DNA from: Bacteroidota bacterium
GTDB taxonomy: Bacteria > Bacteroidota > Bacteroidia > Bacteroidales > WCHB1-69
Reading direction: 5' to 3'
NCBI GenBank assembly: GCA_023413895.1
Contig: JAEZOU010000086.1
Coordinates: 1-23,263, forward strand
DNA length: 23,263 nucleotides
The translations under genes and the position numbers were made by a program. The stretch's first letter is position 1. Every line of letters starts with the position of its first letter. Of the stretch, positions 9,340 through 16,071 are shown in pieces. The notes beneath the pieces were generated by a model, which saw only the letters and a list, made by a program, of their open reading frames with translations, was not told where the DNA came from and did not search any database.

Positions 9340-10416
9340 ATGGATCAATCTTTGGATTTTTCGGAATACACGCAACTGCTTGCCCAGCAAAAAGCGATAT
9401 TTTCCGCAAGTGCAGAGATGCTCCGTATGTATTGGGACATTGGCGAATTGCTTTATCATAAACAAAAGGAAGCAGGCTGGGGGACAAAATTTCTTGAACG
9501 CATCAGTCTTGATTTGCGAAATGATTTTCCGGAAATAAAGGGCTTTTCCGTTCGTAATTGTCAGTTTATGATTCAATTCTATAAAGAATACAATCAAGAA
9601 CTTACATATACGAAACCGACCGTTTCACAATTGGAGAGTGGAAATACGAAACTGGCCGTTTCGCAATTGTCGGCACAAAAATTCAAATTGCCGATAACGC
9701 AGATCGGTTGGGCGCACAATGTGGTGATTATGCAGCGTGTGAAGGATATAGATGCTCGCTATTGGTATATGATTCAGACCATAAAGAATTCTTGGAGCCG
9801 GGATTTTCTGATTAAAGCCATCAAAGGAGATTATTATGGGAAACAGGGCGCTTTGGCCAACAATTTTGATGCCACATTACCCGTTGTGCAATCAAAGCAG
9901 GTGAAAGAGATGCTGAAAGACCCGTATGTGTTCGACATGCTCACTTTTGCTGATGAATATACAGAACGTGACATTGAACTGGGACTAATCAAACATATTG
10001 AAAGGTTTTTGCTGGAATTGGGGAACGGATTTGCCTTTATGGGTAGGCAATATCACATTGTAGTTTCCGACAGTGATTATTACATTGACCTGCTTTTTTA
10101 TCATGTCATCACTCATCGGTATGTCGTGATTGAATTGAAGCGTGGTGAGTTCAATCCAGAGTATATTGGAAAATTGAACTTCTACTGCTCGGCTGTTGAC
10201 GATATATTACGGAGGGAAGGGGATGAACAGACTGTAGGGTTGCTTCTGTGCCAGACAAAAGACAAAGTGAAAGCTGAATATGCTTTGCGGGACATCAACA
10301 AGCCTATTGGGATTTCAGAATATGAGCTGGGTCAGGCTTTGCCCGAACAACTACGTTCCGCTTTGCCTACCATCGAAGAGATAGAAAATAATTTAAACAA
10401 AAATAATATCGATTGA
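9340..10416 (+). CDS. DUF1016 / YhcG-type PD-(D/E)XK nuclease
   Basis: This 358-residue protein belongs to the DUF1016 (YhcG) family, putative DNA nucleases often found beside restriction systems and on mobile elements. I chose the ATG at 9340. The open frame reaches back to a TTG at 9229, but that would place coding sequence across the nifJ terminator. Residues 1-150 are the DUF1016_N region, with YWDIGELLYHKQ, GWGTKFLERIS, a helical segment and GWAHNVVIMQRVKD. The C-terminal PD-(D/E)XK nuclease has Asp250 in DYYIDLLFYH and Glu265 and Lys267 in VVIELKRGEF. A 26-base direct repeat with period 36 (9608-9633 and 9644-9669) adds a TVSQL / AVSQL duplication between the two domains. It is the first gene of island 1 and is followed by its own terminator. 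Its target and role are unknown. Confidence 0.92.
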   Translation: MDQSLDFSEYTQLLAQQKAIFSASAEMLRMYWDIGELLYHKQKEAGWGTKFLERISLDLRNDFPEIKGFSVRNCQFMIQFYKEYNQELTYTKPTVSQLESGNTKLAVSQLSAQKFKLPITQIGWAHNVVIMQRVKDIDARYWYMIQTIKNSWSRDFLIKAIKGDYYGKQGALANNFDATLPVVQSKQVKEMLKDPYVFDMLTFADEYTERDIELGLIKHIERFLLELGNGFAFMGRQYHIVVSDSDYYIDLLFYHVITHRYVVIELKRGEFNPEYIGKLNFYCSAVDDILRREGDEQTVGLLLCQTKDKVKAEYALRDINKPIGISEYELGQALPEQLRSALPTIEEIENNLNKNNID

Positions 10417-10444
10417 GATAAGAATAACATATACATATATTTAT

Positions 10445-10470
10445 AGATAGCGTTTGTGGCTATTTTTTTT
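10445..10470 (+). terminator. Intrinsic terminator after the DUF1016 gene
   Basis: AGATAGC (10445-10451) pairs with GCTATTT (10459-10465), using one G-U pair, across the 7-nt loop GTTTGTG. It is followed by eight T residues ending at 10470. Stem and loop are shared with the first hairpin of the candidate RNA at 15307-15330; 23 consecutive bases (10441-10463 and 15307-15329) are identical. Confidence 0.75.
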
Positions 10471-10485
10471 GCAAAAAAATTTATT

Positions 10486-10521
10486 TGTGCCACGTAATGG
10501 CACATTTACTTTGTATTTTTG
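10486..10521 (+). promoter_or_regulatory. Promoter of the HAD-domain gene with palindromic operator candidate
   Basis: The -7 box TATTTTTG is at 10514-10521, about 24 nt before the chosen ATG. Ten bases upstream of it lies a perfect inverted repeat TGTGCCA-CGTAA-TGGCACA (10486-10504), covering roughly -42 to -24, where a repressor or activator would contact the promoter. Confidence 0.6.
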
Positions 10522-10544
10522 CCGCCGAATTAAAAACAGTTATT

Positions 10545-11510
10545 ATGACAGGATACTTTGAAATTTATTATGATTTGCCCCATTTGGAAGCATTTCTGAA
10601 GGTCGGCGGCACACAGTACAACAGCCAATCTTTGAAAAATGAAATTGACGATTTCTTGAGGGAGGCCGTCTTGTATCATATTGAGGAAAAGAAGTTTGAC
10701 ATCATGGGAACGCTGACTGATTATCTGGAAAACGAGGAGCTCTTTGAAGGAAGTCGTGATATATTCCGGCGAATGCCCACCATTTCCAGCGATATTTTTT
10801 TCGACACAGACCTGGGCGACCTGGTGGAGTGCTCACTCTATCTTGCCGAGAAAGAGCTACCGGCTTTGGTGGATTGGAAAAAGAGCGGAAAGCATAGCGA
10901 ACAGAAATTGTTCAGGACGACGGCGGATGTCTTGTTTGCGAAGGAGAAAGAATCTGAAAATCAAGCCGATGACAAAAGCAGGCCCCTTGTCTTTCTCGAT
11001 TTTGACGGGGTGCTGAACACAGAAAGACATTTTGCCAAATTGAAAGGGAAGGGCTTGCCGTTCAAAGACAAGTACGGACCGAAATTCGACCTTATAGCCG
11101 TGGAGAACCTGAGAAAGATTATCGATACAACGGAGGCAAGAATTGTGGTCAGCTCCTCGTGGCGGTATATGGGTTTGGAGGATTTGCAGCGAATGTGGCA
11201 CGACCGCGACCTGCCTGGCAAAATCGTGGGTATCACCCCGTTGTACATGTATGACGACAAGCTGTTGGAAACAGACCTGAGCGAGTTGGACGAGATCACC
11301 GCTGATATGTTCTGCTCCAGCCGAGGCAACGAAATCAAGGCCTATTTCGAAGAGGTGCTGCGCGTTGATGCCGACACGCAGCAGTATGTCATCTTAGACG
11401 ACTTGAAAGATGTTCTGCCCGAGCAGGAGGACCACTTCATCCGCATCAACCCGATTGTGGGGATTACTGAGGAAGATGCGGAGCGGGCGATAGAGATATT
11501 GAATTGTTAA
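10545..11510 (+). CDS. HAD-domain protein (RNA-repair-associated HAD type) with unknown N-terminal domain
   Basis: The ATG at 10545 is chosen because the promoter -7 box lies at 10514-10521; the longer open frame from 10485 would run through it. The product has 321 residues. Residues about 148-320 are a HAD-fold phosphohydrolase: motif I is FLDFDGVLN with Asp152 and Asp154, motif II is VVSSSWR near 202-207, and a late acidic motif is VILDD near 282-286. This version resembles the HAD domains first described in 'Swiss Army Knife' RNA-repair proteins, which act on phosphorylated nucleic-acid ends or small phosphoesters. Residues 1-145 are acidic and mostly helical, and I do not recognise them. 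The gene lies between two nuclease genes, so nucleic-acid end processing is plausible, but this is inference. The downstream nuclease gene starts 28 bases later and may be cotranscribed. Confidence 0.8.
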   Translation: MTGYFEIYYDLPHLEAFLKVGGTQYNSQSLKNEIDDFLREAVLYHIEEKKFDIMGTLTDYLENEELFEGSRDIFRRMPTISSDIFFDTDLGDLVECSLYLAEKELPALVDWKKSGKHSEQKLFRTTADVLFAKEKESENQADDKSRPLVFLDFDGVLNTERHFAKLKGKGLPFKDKYGPKFDLIAVENLRKIIDTTEARIVVSSSWRYMGLEDLQRMWHDRDLPGKIVGITPLYMYDDKLLETDLSELDEITADMFCSSRGNEIKAYFEEVLRVDADTQQYVILDDLKDVLPEQEDHFIRINPIVGITEEDAERAIEILNC

Positions 11511-11538
11511 GATGTTAAATTATTAAAAATATAAAGAT

Positions 11539-13359
11539 ATGAGAAGACTGTCAGATTCATTTATTGTAAAACTGAATGGAGAATTAAAACCTTTAATGGA
11601 CTATGTTTTACAAGACAAAGAACTTGATTTGCAAATCAGAGATAATTATATAAACGTGTATTATCAGGGAGGAAATATTCTTAAAATCAACCCGAGAAGT
11701 TTTGATTTTGATAAATTCTATTTTTACACAGATTGTAATGTAGAACGTAAAACACATTTACAAGAAAAGGCTAAAAAAGGAGATGTTAAGGCTAAACATA
11801 TAATTGATGACCTTGATAAAAAAAGAGATGATTTGATGAGAAATCTCAGTTATCCTCTAAATCTTTCAAATGTAGAATGCTATTTTTGTCAGGCAAAAAC
11901 TGCAATGAAAAAATGGGAAAAGACTTTAAATGATACTATTAAAATATCACATAAAGAGAAACAAGAACAACAGCAGATAGCCATTGCCAATCGAAATGAT
12001 ACTGATTATGTTGTTCTGGACTTGGAATACGCAGTTAGCCGTCGTTCAGAGTTTGCATACAATGGTAATTTAAACAAAAAAGTTCCTCGTTTTGATATAA
12101 TAGCCATTCATAATGGACAATTGGTAGTTATTGAGTTGAAAAAAGGTATGGGAGCCACAGATGGGACATCTGGCATAGATCCTCATATTAAATGTTTCAA
12201 TGGCACGATTGGATGTGACAAAGATGGAGCATTTGCTAAAGAAATGAAGAAATTGCTAGAACAAAAACAAAATTTGGAACTACTGGACAAGTCTCTGGAA
12301 ATAAAAGACATAAAACCAAAATTTATTTTTGCATTTGCAGATAAAGATGGAGAGGATAAATTTATAGAATTCTCTCGTTATTGTTTCAAATATGGTTACA
12401 AAGACGAACTAATATATCTGAATAGCAGTCACAAACTAAACAAGGCAATGTCAAGAGATTACTATTATCAAGAACGAAATAAACAAATTAAATACTACTA
12501 CAAGAATTTGAGAGAAATTGTCAACAACAAAGGATATTTTGACGGCAAAGAACGTGATTTTGTTCTTCAGAATGGGGAATATAATCTTTTTGGAAAGATT
12601 CAGGATGATTGTTTAAAGTATTTTGAACAAGAAAAAATATCATGGTGGGGAGAAAATAAATCTAAGCATTTGCCTTCTGGACACCTTGTTTCTTCACAAA
12701 TTCATTGCCTAAACCATCTTTTTGCTCTGCGAAAAGATGATATTGCAATCAAAGCAATTATTGAAAATGCAACAGGCTTGAAAATAAAGGAAGTATATCC
12801 AGCTCCTTTTGACAAAGATGGCGGTTTTATTTCATTTGAATTTGTTTGTAAAAATAAGTCTTTATTGGATGAGAAATATGAAACTCGTGGCGCAAATTGC
12901 ACATCTATAGATGCTTTGGTTTATATTCATACAACAGATGGAAGAAAATTACTCATACCTATCGAATGGAAATATACGGAAACATATCAAAGCAAAGAAG
13001 CTGAAGAAAGTAGTTTAGAACGTTATCCTAAATTAATTGATTCTGAATCAAACTTAAAAAAATGGTGTGATTTATACAAAGCAGATCCGTATTATGAATT
13101 GATGAGACAATCGCTTCTGATGGAGCAGATTATGAAGAAAAAGGAAACAAGTGAAATAGAAGCCGTCGATTATCGTCATATAATGGTCATTCCAAATTCT
13201 CATGTTGAATTGAAAAATGCAATTGAGGAAAAATACATGTCAAATTTGAAAGATAAATCCAAATTCCGAATTATCGACCCGCATGAACTTCTTGCTCCAA
13301 TAGAAGACAATGACAATTACTCCGACCTCATCACCTATCTAAAAACCCGTTACTGGTAA
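11539..13359 (+). CDS. Putative restriction endonuclease with two PD-(D/E)XK-like sites (PGN_0703-like)
   Basis: This 606-residue protein contains two separate PD-(D/E)XK-like motifs. The first is near 186-201: Asp186 in PRFDIIAI and then Glu199 and Lys201 in VVIELKKG. The second is near 458-478: Asp458 in TSIDALVYI and then Glu476 and Lys478 in IPIEWKYTE. The C-terminal half, from about SGHLVSSQIHCLNHLF near residue 381, resembles the PGN_0703-type putative restriction endonucleases of Bacteroidota. The first ~150 residues are charged and helical and not recognised. Codons are AT-rich, in sharp contrast with the GC-richer WYL gene that follows after four bases, so the two probably have different origins although they are now cotranscribed. 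No DNA methyltransferase is nearby, so if it restricts DNA it would need a modification-dependent or otherwise self-sparing mechanism. Specific target unknown. Confidence 0.8.
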   Translation: MRRLSDSFIVKLNGELKPLMDYVLQDKELDLQIRDNYINVYYQGGNILKINPRSFDFDKFYFYTDCNVERKTHLQEKAKKGDVKAKHIIDDLDKKRDDLMRNLSYPLNLSNVECYFCQAKTAMKKWEKTLNDTIKISHKEKQEQQQIAIANRNDTDYVVLDLEYAVSRRSEFAYNGNLNKKVPRFDIIAIHNGQLVVIELKKGMGATDGTSGIDPHIKCFNGTIGCDKDGAFAKEMKKLLEQKQNLELLDKSLEIKDIKPKFIFAFADKDGEDKFIEFSRYCFKYGYKDELIYLNSSHKLNKAMSRDYYYQERNKQIKYYYKNLREIVNNKGYFDGKERDFVLQNGEYNLFGKIQDDCLKYFEQEKISWWGENKSKHLPSGHLVSSQIHCLNHLFALRKDDIAIKAIIENATGLKIKEVYPAPFDKDGGFISFEFVCKNKSLLDEKYETRGANCTSIDALVYIHTTDGRKLLIPIEWKYTETYQSKEAEESSLERYPKLIDSESNLKKWCDLYKADPYYELMRQSLLMEQIMKKKETSEIEAVDYRHIMVIPNSHVELKNAIEEKYMSNLKDKSKFRIIDPHELLAPIEDNDNYSDLITYLKTRYW

Positions 13360-13363
13360 CCCT

Positions 13364-14275
13364 ATGACCCCGACCAACCTTTTCAACCGCTACCTCTGGC
13401 TTTTGGAGAAACTTTCCCCTAACCGTAGGCTCACCAAGGAGGAGATAGACCGGCTTTGGGAAATGTATTCCCTCAACGAAAATGGCGAGAAGGTGATTCC
13501 GCGCCGCACGTTCGCACGGATGCGCAATGCCATAGATGAACTGTTCGGCATCCGCATTGCCTGCGACCGCTCCTTCAACGTTTATTACATCGCGGACAAT
13601 CTGGAAGAACAGACCCAGAATGTCCGAAAGTTCCTGCTCTCCGCCTTCTCCGTGAATCACCTGCTGCGCGAGAACCAGGACCTGATGCCCCGCATCCTGA
13701 TGGACAATGTGTCAACCGGTGGCAACGCTTTTCTGCAGGAGATCACAGCCGCCATGCGCGACAACCGCCACATCGCTATTACCTACCAGAGTTTTGAAAT
13801 GCAGAAGCCCCGTGTATTTGAGGTTTGCCCGTATGCCTTACGCTACGCCAACCACCGCTGGTATCTGCTCGCCAAAACCGACTTCCACACCGCATTGCGT
13901 CTTTACGCCCTCGACCGTATGAGTGCAGTTGTGGTCACGAACAAAAACTTCAGTCTCCCCAAGGACTTTGATGCTTCATACTTTTTCTCCCGTTTCTTCG
14001 GAGCGATGATTACCGATGCCGATGTTGAAACCATCCGTCTGAAAGTCAACGACTTCCGAACGCCCTATCTCCGTTCACTACCCTTGCACCATAGCCAGAA
14101 AGAGATCCGTCCCGGTGAGTTTGAACTGCACCTTGTCCCCACCCCCGACTTTCTGCAAGCCCTGCGTTCCATCGGTCCGGACATTGAAATCACACATCCG
14201 AAATGGTTGCGGAAACAGTTCTTGGACGAGGCACGGACGCTGATAAAACGATACGGTGACAAAGAACTGCCCTAA
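13364..14275 (+). CDS. WYL-domain transcriptional regulator 1
   Basis: This 303-residue protein has the usual architecture of WYL regulators. An N-terminal winged helix (about 1-75) includes RRTFARMRNAIDELFGI. A WYL ligand-sensing domain spans about 125-205, with CPYALRYANHRWYLLAKTD and LYALDRM. A WCX C-terminal extension follows, with LRSLPLHHSQKEI. WYL proteins often repress or activate phage-defence operons in response to nucleic-acid or nucleotide ligands. The gene starts four bases after the nuclease stop, which suggests translational coupling and control of that operon. It is much GC-richer than its upstream partner. It is clearly paralogous to the regulator at 21865-22830 (for example RWYL, ALDR and SLPLHHSQ are shared), and both are followed by a fragment of the nifJ 3' end. 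Confidence 0.92.
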   Translation: MTPTNLFNRYLWLLEKLSPNRRLTKEEIDRLWEMYSLNENGEKVIPRRTFARMRNAIDELFGIRIACDRSFNVYYIADNLEEQTQNVRKFLLSAFSVNHLLRENQDLMPRILMDNVSTGGNAFLQEITAAMRDNRHIAITYQSFEMQKPRVFEVCPYALRYANHRWYLLAKTDFHTALRLYALDRMSAVVVTNKNFSLPKDFDASYFFSRFFGAMITDADVETIRLKVNDFRTPYLRSLPLHHSQKEIRPGEFELHLVPTPDFLQALRSIGPDIEITHPKWLRKQFLDEARTLIKRYGDKELP

Positions 14276-14393
14276 ACGAGGCTTGAATGTGGTACGAATT
14301 TTTCCAGAGGAAACCCATGAGTTGTTCGCCAAGACCGAGCAGTTCGCGAAACTGAGATACGAAGAGTACAAGAAATTAAATGACGGAAAATAA
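14276..14393 (+). pseudogene. Remnant of a nifJ 3' end (island boundary 1)
   Basis: Translated in one frame, 14298-14393 gives IFPEETHELFAKTEQFAKLR and then YEEYKKLNDGK and a stop. This aligns without gaps to the last 31 residues of NifJ, which read TFPEEAKELFAKTEQYAKLR and then YEGYKKLSEEK. Weaker similarity reaches back to about 14276, right after the WYL stop. Codons are GC-rich (GCC, AAG, GAG, CTG), unlike the native nifJ (GCT, AAA, GAA), so this copy came from another genome rather than from a local duplication. It has no start and is not a gene. Confidence 0.88.
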
Positions 14394-14410
14394 AATCATC
14401 CGTTGACCCG

Positions 14411-14433
14411 TAGGGGCGAATAATATTCGCCCT
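14411..14433. repeat. REP-type palindrome 1
   Basis: GGGCGAAT-AAT-ATTCGCCC (14414-14432), preceded by TAG. It belongs to the same repeat family as the palindromes at 14470-14487 and 14951-14980, beside the transposase that is expected to mobilise them. Confidence 0.85.
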
Positions 14434-14469
14434 TGCGGTTAACAAACAATTGATTCGCAAACAATTGGT

Positions 14470-14487
14470 GGCGAATAATTATTCGCC
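14470..14487. repeat. REP-type palindrome 2
   Basis: Perfect 18-bp palindrome GGCGAATAATTATTCGCC. It is preceded by two direct copies of AAACAATTG within 14444-14467. Confidence 0.85.
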
Positions 14488-14498
14488 CACACACACCC

Positions 14499-14541
14499 AA
14501 AAAACGGGCGTGACCGAAATTCGATCACGCCCGTTTTTTTT
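14499..14541. terminator. Strong bidirectional-looking terminator
   Basis: AAAACGGGCGTGA (14501-14513) pairs with TCACGCCCGTTTT (14525-14537), with flanking A-tract and T-tract, so it could work in both directions. It closes the upstream transcription unit just before the transposase gene. Confidence 0.85.
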
Positions 14542-14594
14542 GTGTCTGAATATTTTGTATGTTTGCAGGGAATGAAAACAATTTTATAAACAAT

Positions 14595-15212
14595 ATGAAA
14601 ACGAAGACATATCATCGTCGATCCATCCGTCTGAACGGATATGATTACGCCCAAAATGGGAATTACTTCTTGACCCTTTGCACGCGAAACAGAGAATGTC
14701 TCTTTGGGGATGTTCGCGATGGCAAAATGTATCTGTCAAATTATGGAGGACTGGTGAACGCATGCTGGCAGGAAATCCCGGTACATTTCCCGCAAATTGT
14801 TTTGCATGAATACGTTATCATGCCAAACCACGTGCATGGCATTATCGAAATCAACAATCCGCAATCCACGGGTGCAAATATGGGTATGTGTACGGATATT
14901 GTGACCATAGGGGCGAATGTCATGGATGTAGGGGCGAATGCCGTGGATGATGTAGGGGCGAATAATTATTCGCCCCTACAGACCCCGCAATCCCGTCCCC
15001 ATGGCACATCTCGAACGGTGGGTTCCGTGGTGCGCGGATTCAAAATCGGGGTGACCAAACAAATGGGATTTTCCCCGTGGCAACGCAATTATTACGAACA
15101 CATCATCCGAAATGATGAATCGTATCAAAACATTGTCCGATACATGGCGCAAAACCCGCTGAAATGGAAGGAGGATTGTTTCTATTTTGGAATCAACGGT
15201 GCATCAATATGA
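14595..15212 (+). CDS. REP-associated tyrosine transposase (RAYT, Y1/HUH family)
   Basis: This 205-residue protein belongs to the Y1 transposase family that handles single-stranded DNA at REP palindromes. The HUH metal motif is in MPNHVHGIIEI, near residues 75-85 from the ATG at 14595. The candidate catalytic tyrosine is in RNYYEHIIRN near 165-175, followed by NIVRYMAQNPLKW. An upstream in-frame ATG at 14559 is possible, but family members usually begin close to YHRRSIRLNGYDY, so I prefer 14595. An unusual insert near residues 103-131 is encoded by two half REP repeats and one full REP palindrome lying in frame inside the gene (14908-14980). Those residues (GANVMDVGANAVDD...) fall between HUH and tyrosine motifs and should form a loop. 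The gene follows two further REP copies, giving a compact transposase plus target-repeat unit. It looks intact. Confidence 0.92.
   Translation: MKTKTYHRRSIRLNGYDYAQNGNYFLTLCTRNRECLFGDVRDGKMYLSNYGGLVNACWQEIPVHFPQIVLHEYVIMPNHVHGIIEINNPQSTGANMGMCTDIVTIGANVMDVGANAVDDVGANNYSPLQTPQSRPHGTSRTVGSVVRGFKIGVTKQMGFSPWQRNYYEHIIRNDESYQNIVRYMAQNPLKWKEDCFYFGINGASI
14908..14980. repeat. REP repeats inside the transposase coding region
   Basis: Two half copies TAGGGGCGAAT (14908-14918 and 14929-14939) precede a perfect 30-bp palindrome (14951-14980) made of TGTAGGGGCGAATAA and its reverse complement. All are in frame without stops. The repeat unit matches the palindromes at 14414 and 14470. Confidence 0.9.
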
Positions 15213-15213
15213 G

Positions 15214-15230
15214 TATTTTTGTTATTTTTG
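15214..15230 (+). promoter_or_regulatory. Twin -7 boxes upstream of the candidate structured RNA
   Basis: TATTTTTG occurs at 15214-15221 and again at 15223-15230, immediately after the transposase stop. Either would start a transcript at about 15227-15237 that runs into the folded region ending at 15488. No convincing -33 TTG is seen at the usual distance. Confidence 0.5.
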
Positions 15231-15306
15231 CCGTCGAAAATATCAAATAGTATTAACGAAAAAACAACGAAAAAAAGAAAAAGACTAAAAACCAACTAAA
15301 TACATA

Positions 15307-15488
15307 TTATAGATAGCGTTTGTGGCTATCCTTGAACGTCAAATTTCCACAACGTCCTCTTTGCGAGGGCAAAAACCAATCAAGGAGAGTTATAAATGCC
15401 GTAGTAATACGGCGTGGAATGACTTGTTCGATTGGTGGGGCGTGGAAACCCTGACGTTCAGGCAAGGAATAAGTTCCACGCTTTTTTT
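15307..15488 (+). ncRNA. Candidate structured RNA with terminator (unrecognised family)
   Basis: No convincing gene lies between 15213 and 15635, but the sequence folds strongly. Helices visible by eye are: GATAGC/GCTATC (15312-15317 with 15325-15330); TGAACGTCA/TGACGTTCA (15333-15341 with 15452-15460); inside it TTTCCAC/GTGGAAA (15344-15350 with 15442-15448); a GTCCTC/GAGGGC hairpin (15354-15370); ACCAATC/GATTGGT (15375-15381 with 15430-15436); and GCCGTA/TACGGC closed by a GTAA tetraloop (15398-15413), a GNRA type common in real RNAs. A competing terminator pairs GCGTGGAA (15440-15447) with TTCCACGC (15474-15481) and ends in seven T residues. It shares bases with the TTTCCAC helix, so two exclusive folds are possible, as in an attenuator or riboswitch. 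It may instead be a free-standing RNA. It does not match the tmRNA, RNase P, SRP or common riboswitch signatures I know. Confidence 0.6.
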
Positions 15489-15537
15489 ATGCAATTCACG
15501 AAAAAAAACGATATGAGGCAAAAAAACATTACTAAGA

Positions 15538-15572
15538 CACTTTTTGGCAGGGTGGCGTTCTATTTTTGCCGC
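15538..15572 (+). promoter_or_regulatory. Promoter cassette copy 1 (right half only)
   Basis: This carries CACTTTTTGGCAGGGTGGCG, TTC and then TATTTTTGCCGC, matching the right half of the full cassettes at 18480 and 21022. The left palindrome arm CGCCACCC is missing here. The -7 box is 15561-15568, about 68 nt before the winged-helix gene start. Confidence 0.75.
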
Positions 15573-15635
15573 GTTGAAAATTATTAGAAATTCATTATTA
15601 GTTTTTCAAATCACACAAATTTAAACCAATTTATC

Positions 15636-15944
15636 ATGAAAGAAGACTTAAAAGTAGATTTGCACTTGATGAAATATCAAGTCTTGAGATTTTTGAACAC
15701 CGCAAATGAGAGTGTTACACTGAAACAGATTAAAGAGCACCTTGTCGGTTATTTCAACCTGTCGGAGGAGTATGTCCAGGAGCTCCGCCCCTCGGGACTG
15801 AACAAGATTTTCGACAACAATGTGGGATGGAGCTTGGAGCAGCTGAAGAACGCCGGCTTGGAAGAGGCTGAATCCCGAAACCAGCACCGCATCACCGACA
15901 AAGGCCGGGAAGTGTTGCAGGAAATTGAAAAACTCCTGTCATAA
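15636..15944 (+). CDS. Small Mrr_N-like winged-helix protein
   Basis: This 102-residue cytosolic protein looks like a free-standing Mrr_N domain, the winged-helix DNA-binding part found at the N-terminus of Mrr-type modification-dependent restriction enzymes. Supporting features are the helix-turn-helix region LKQIKEHLVGYFNLSEEYVQ, the central SGLNKIFDNNVGWSLEQLKNAGL and the wing HRITDKGREVLQEI. It has no nuclease domain of its own. The next gene, 127 bases downstream, encodes a NucS/DUF91-type nuclease, so the pair could supply separately what Mrr has in one chain. It is driven by a copy of the shared promoter cassette. Two other proteins with a related N-terminal domain follow in this locus. 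Binding specificity and true partner are inferred only. Confidence 0.75.
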   Translation: MKEDLKVDLHLMKYQVLRFLNTANESVTLKQIKEHLVGYFNLSEEYVQELRPSGLNKIFDNNVGWSLEQLKNAGLEEAESRNQHRITDKGREVLQEIEKLLS

Positions 15945-16071
15945 CCCGATTTGTTGAACATCATTGAAGAATGAAAAGAAAACAGCATTCTGTAGTTCGT
16001 TCTAAGTGGTCTCGCACCAACGCCGTAACTGCTACAGACAAATAATTTAAGTTAAACAAAAAACACAAAAA

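Noticed and set aside
14276..14393. Remnant as a small functional gene
   Set aside because: It has no start codon in the nifJ frame and equals only the NifJ C-terminal tail, which has no known independent role.
14900..14980. Spaced GGGGCGAAT repeats as a CRISPR array
   Set aside because: Units are only 11-15 bases, spacing is about 20 bases, they lie in frame in a transposase gene, and they match REP palindromes. No cas gene is present.
15307..15488. Candidate RNA as tmRNA, RNase P RNA, SRP RNA or a known riboswitch
   Set aside because: None of the conserved sequence signatures of those RNAs that I know is present.
15322..15516. 64-codon open frame within the gap after the transposase
   Set aside because: It overlaps helices and the terminator of the candidate RNA, has no upstream A-rich leader at its start, and its residues look random.
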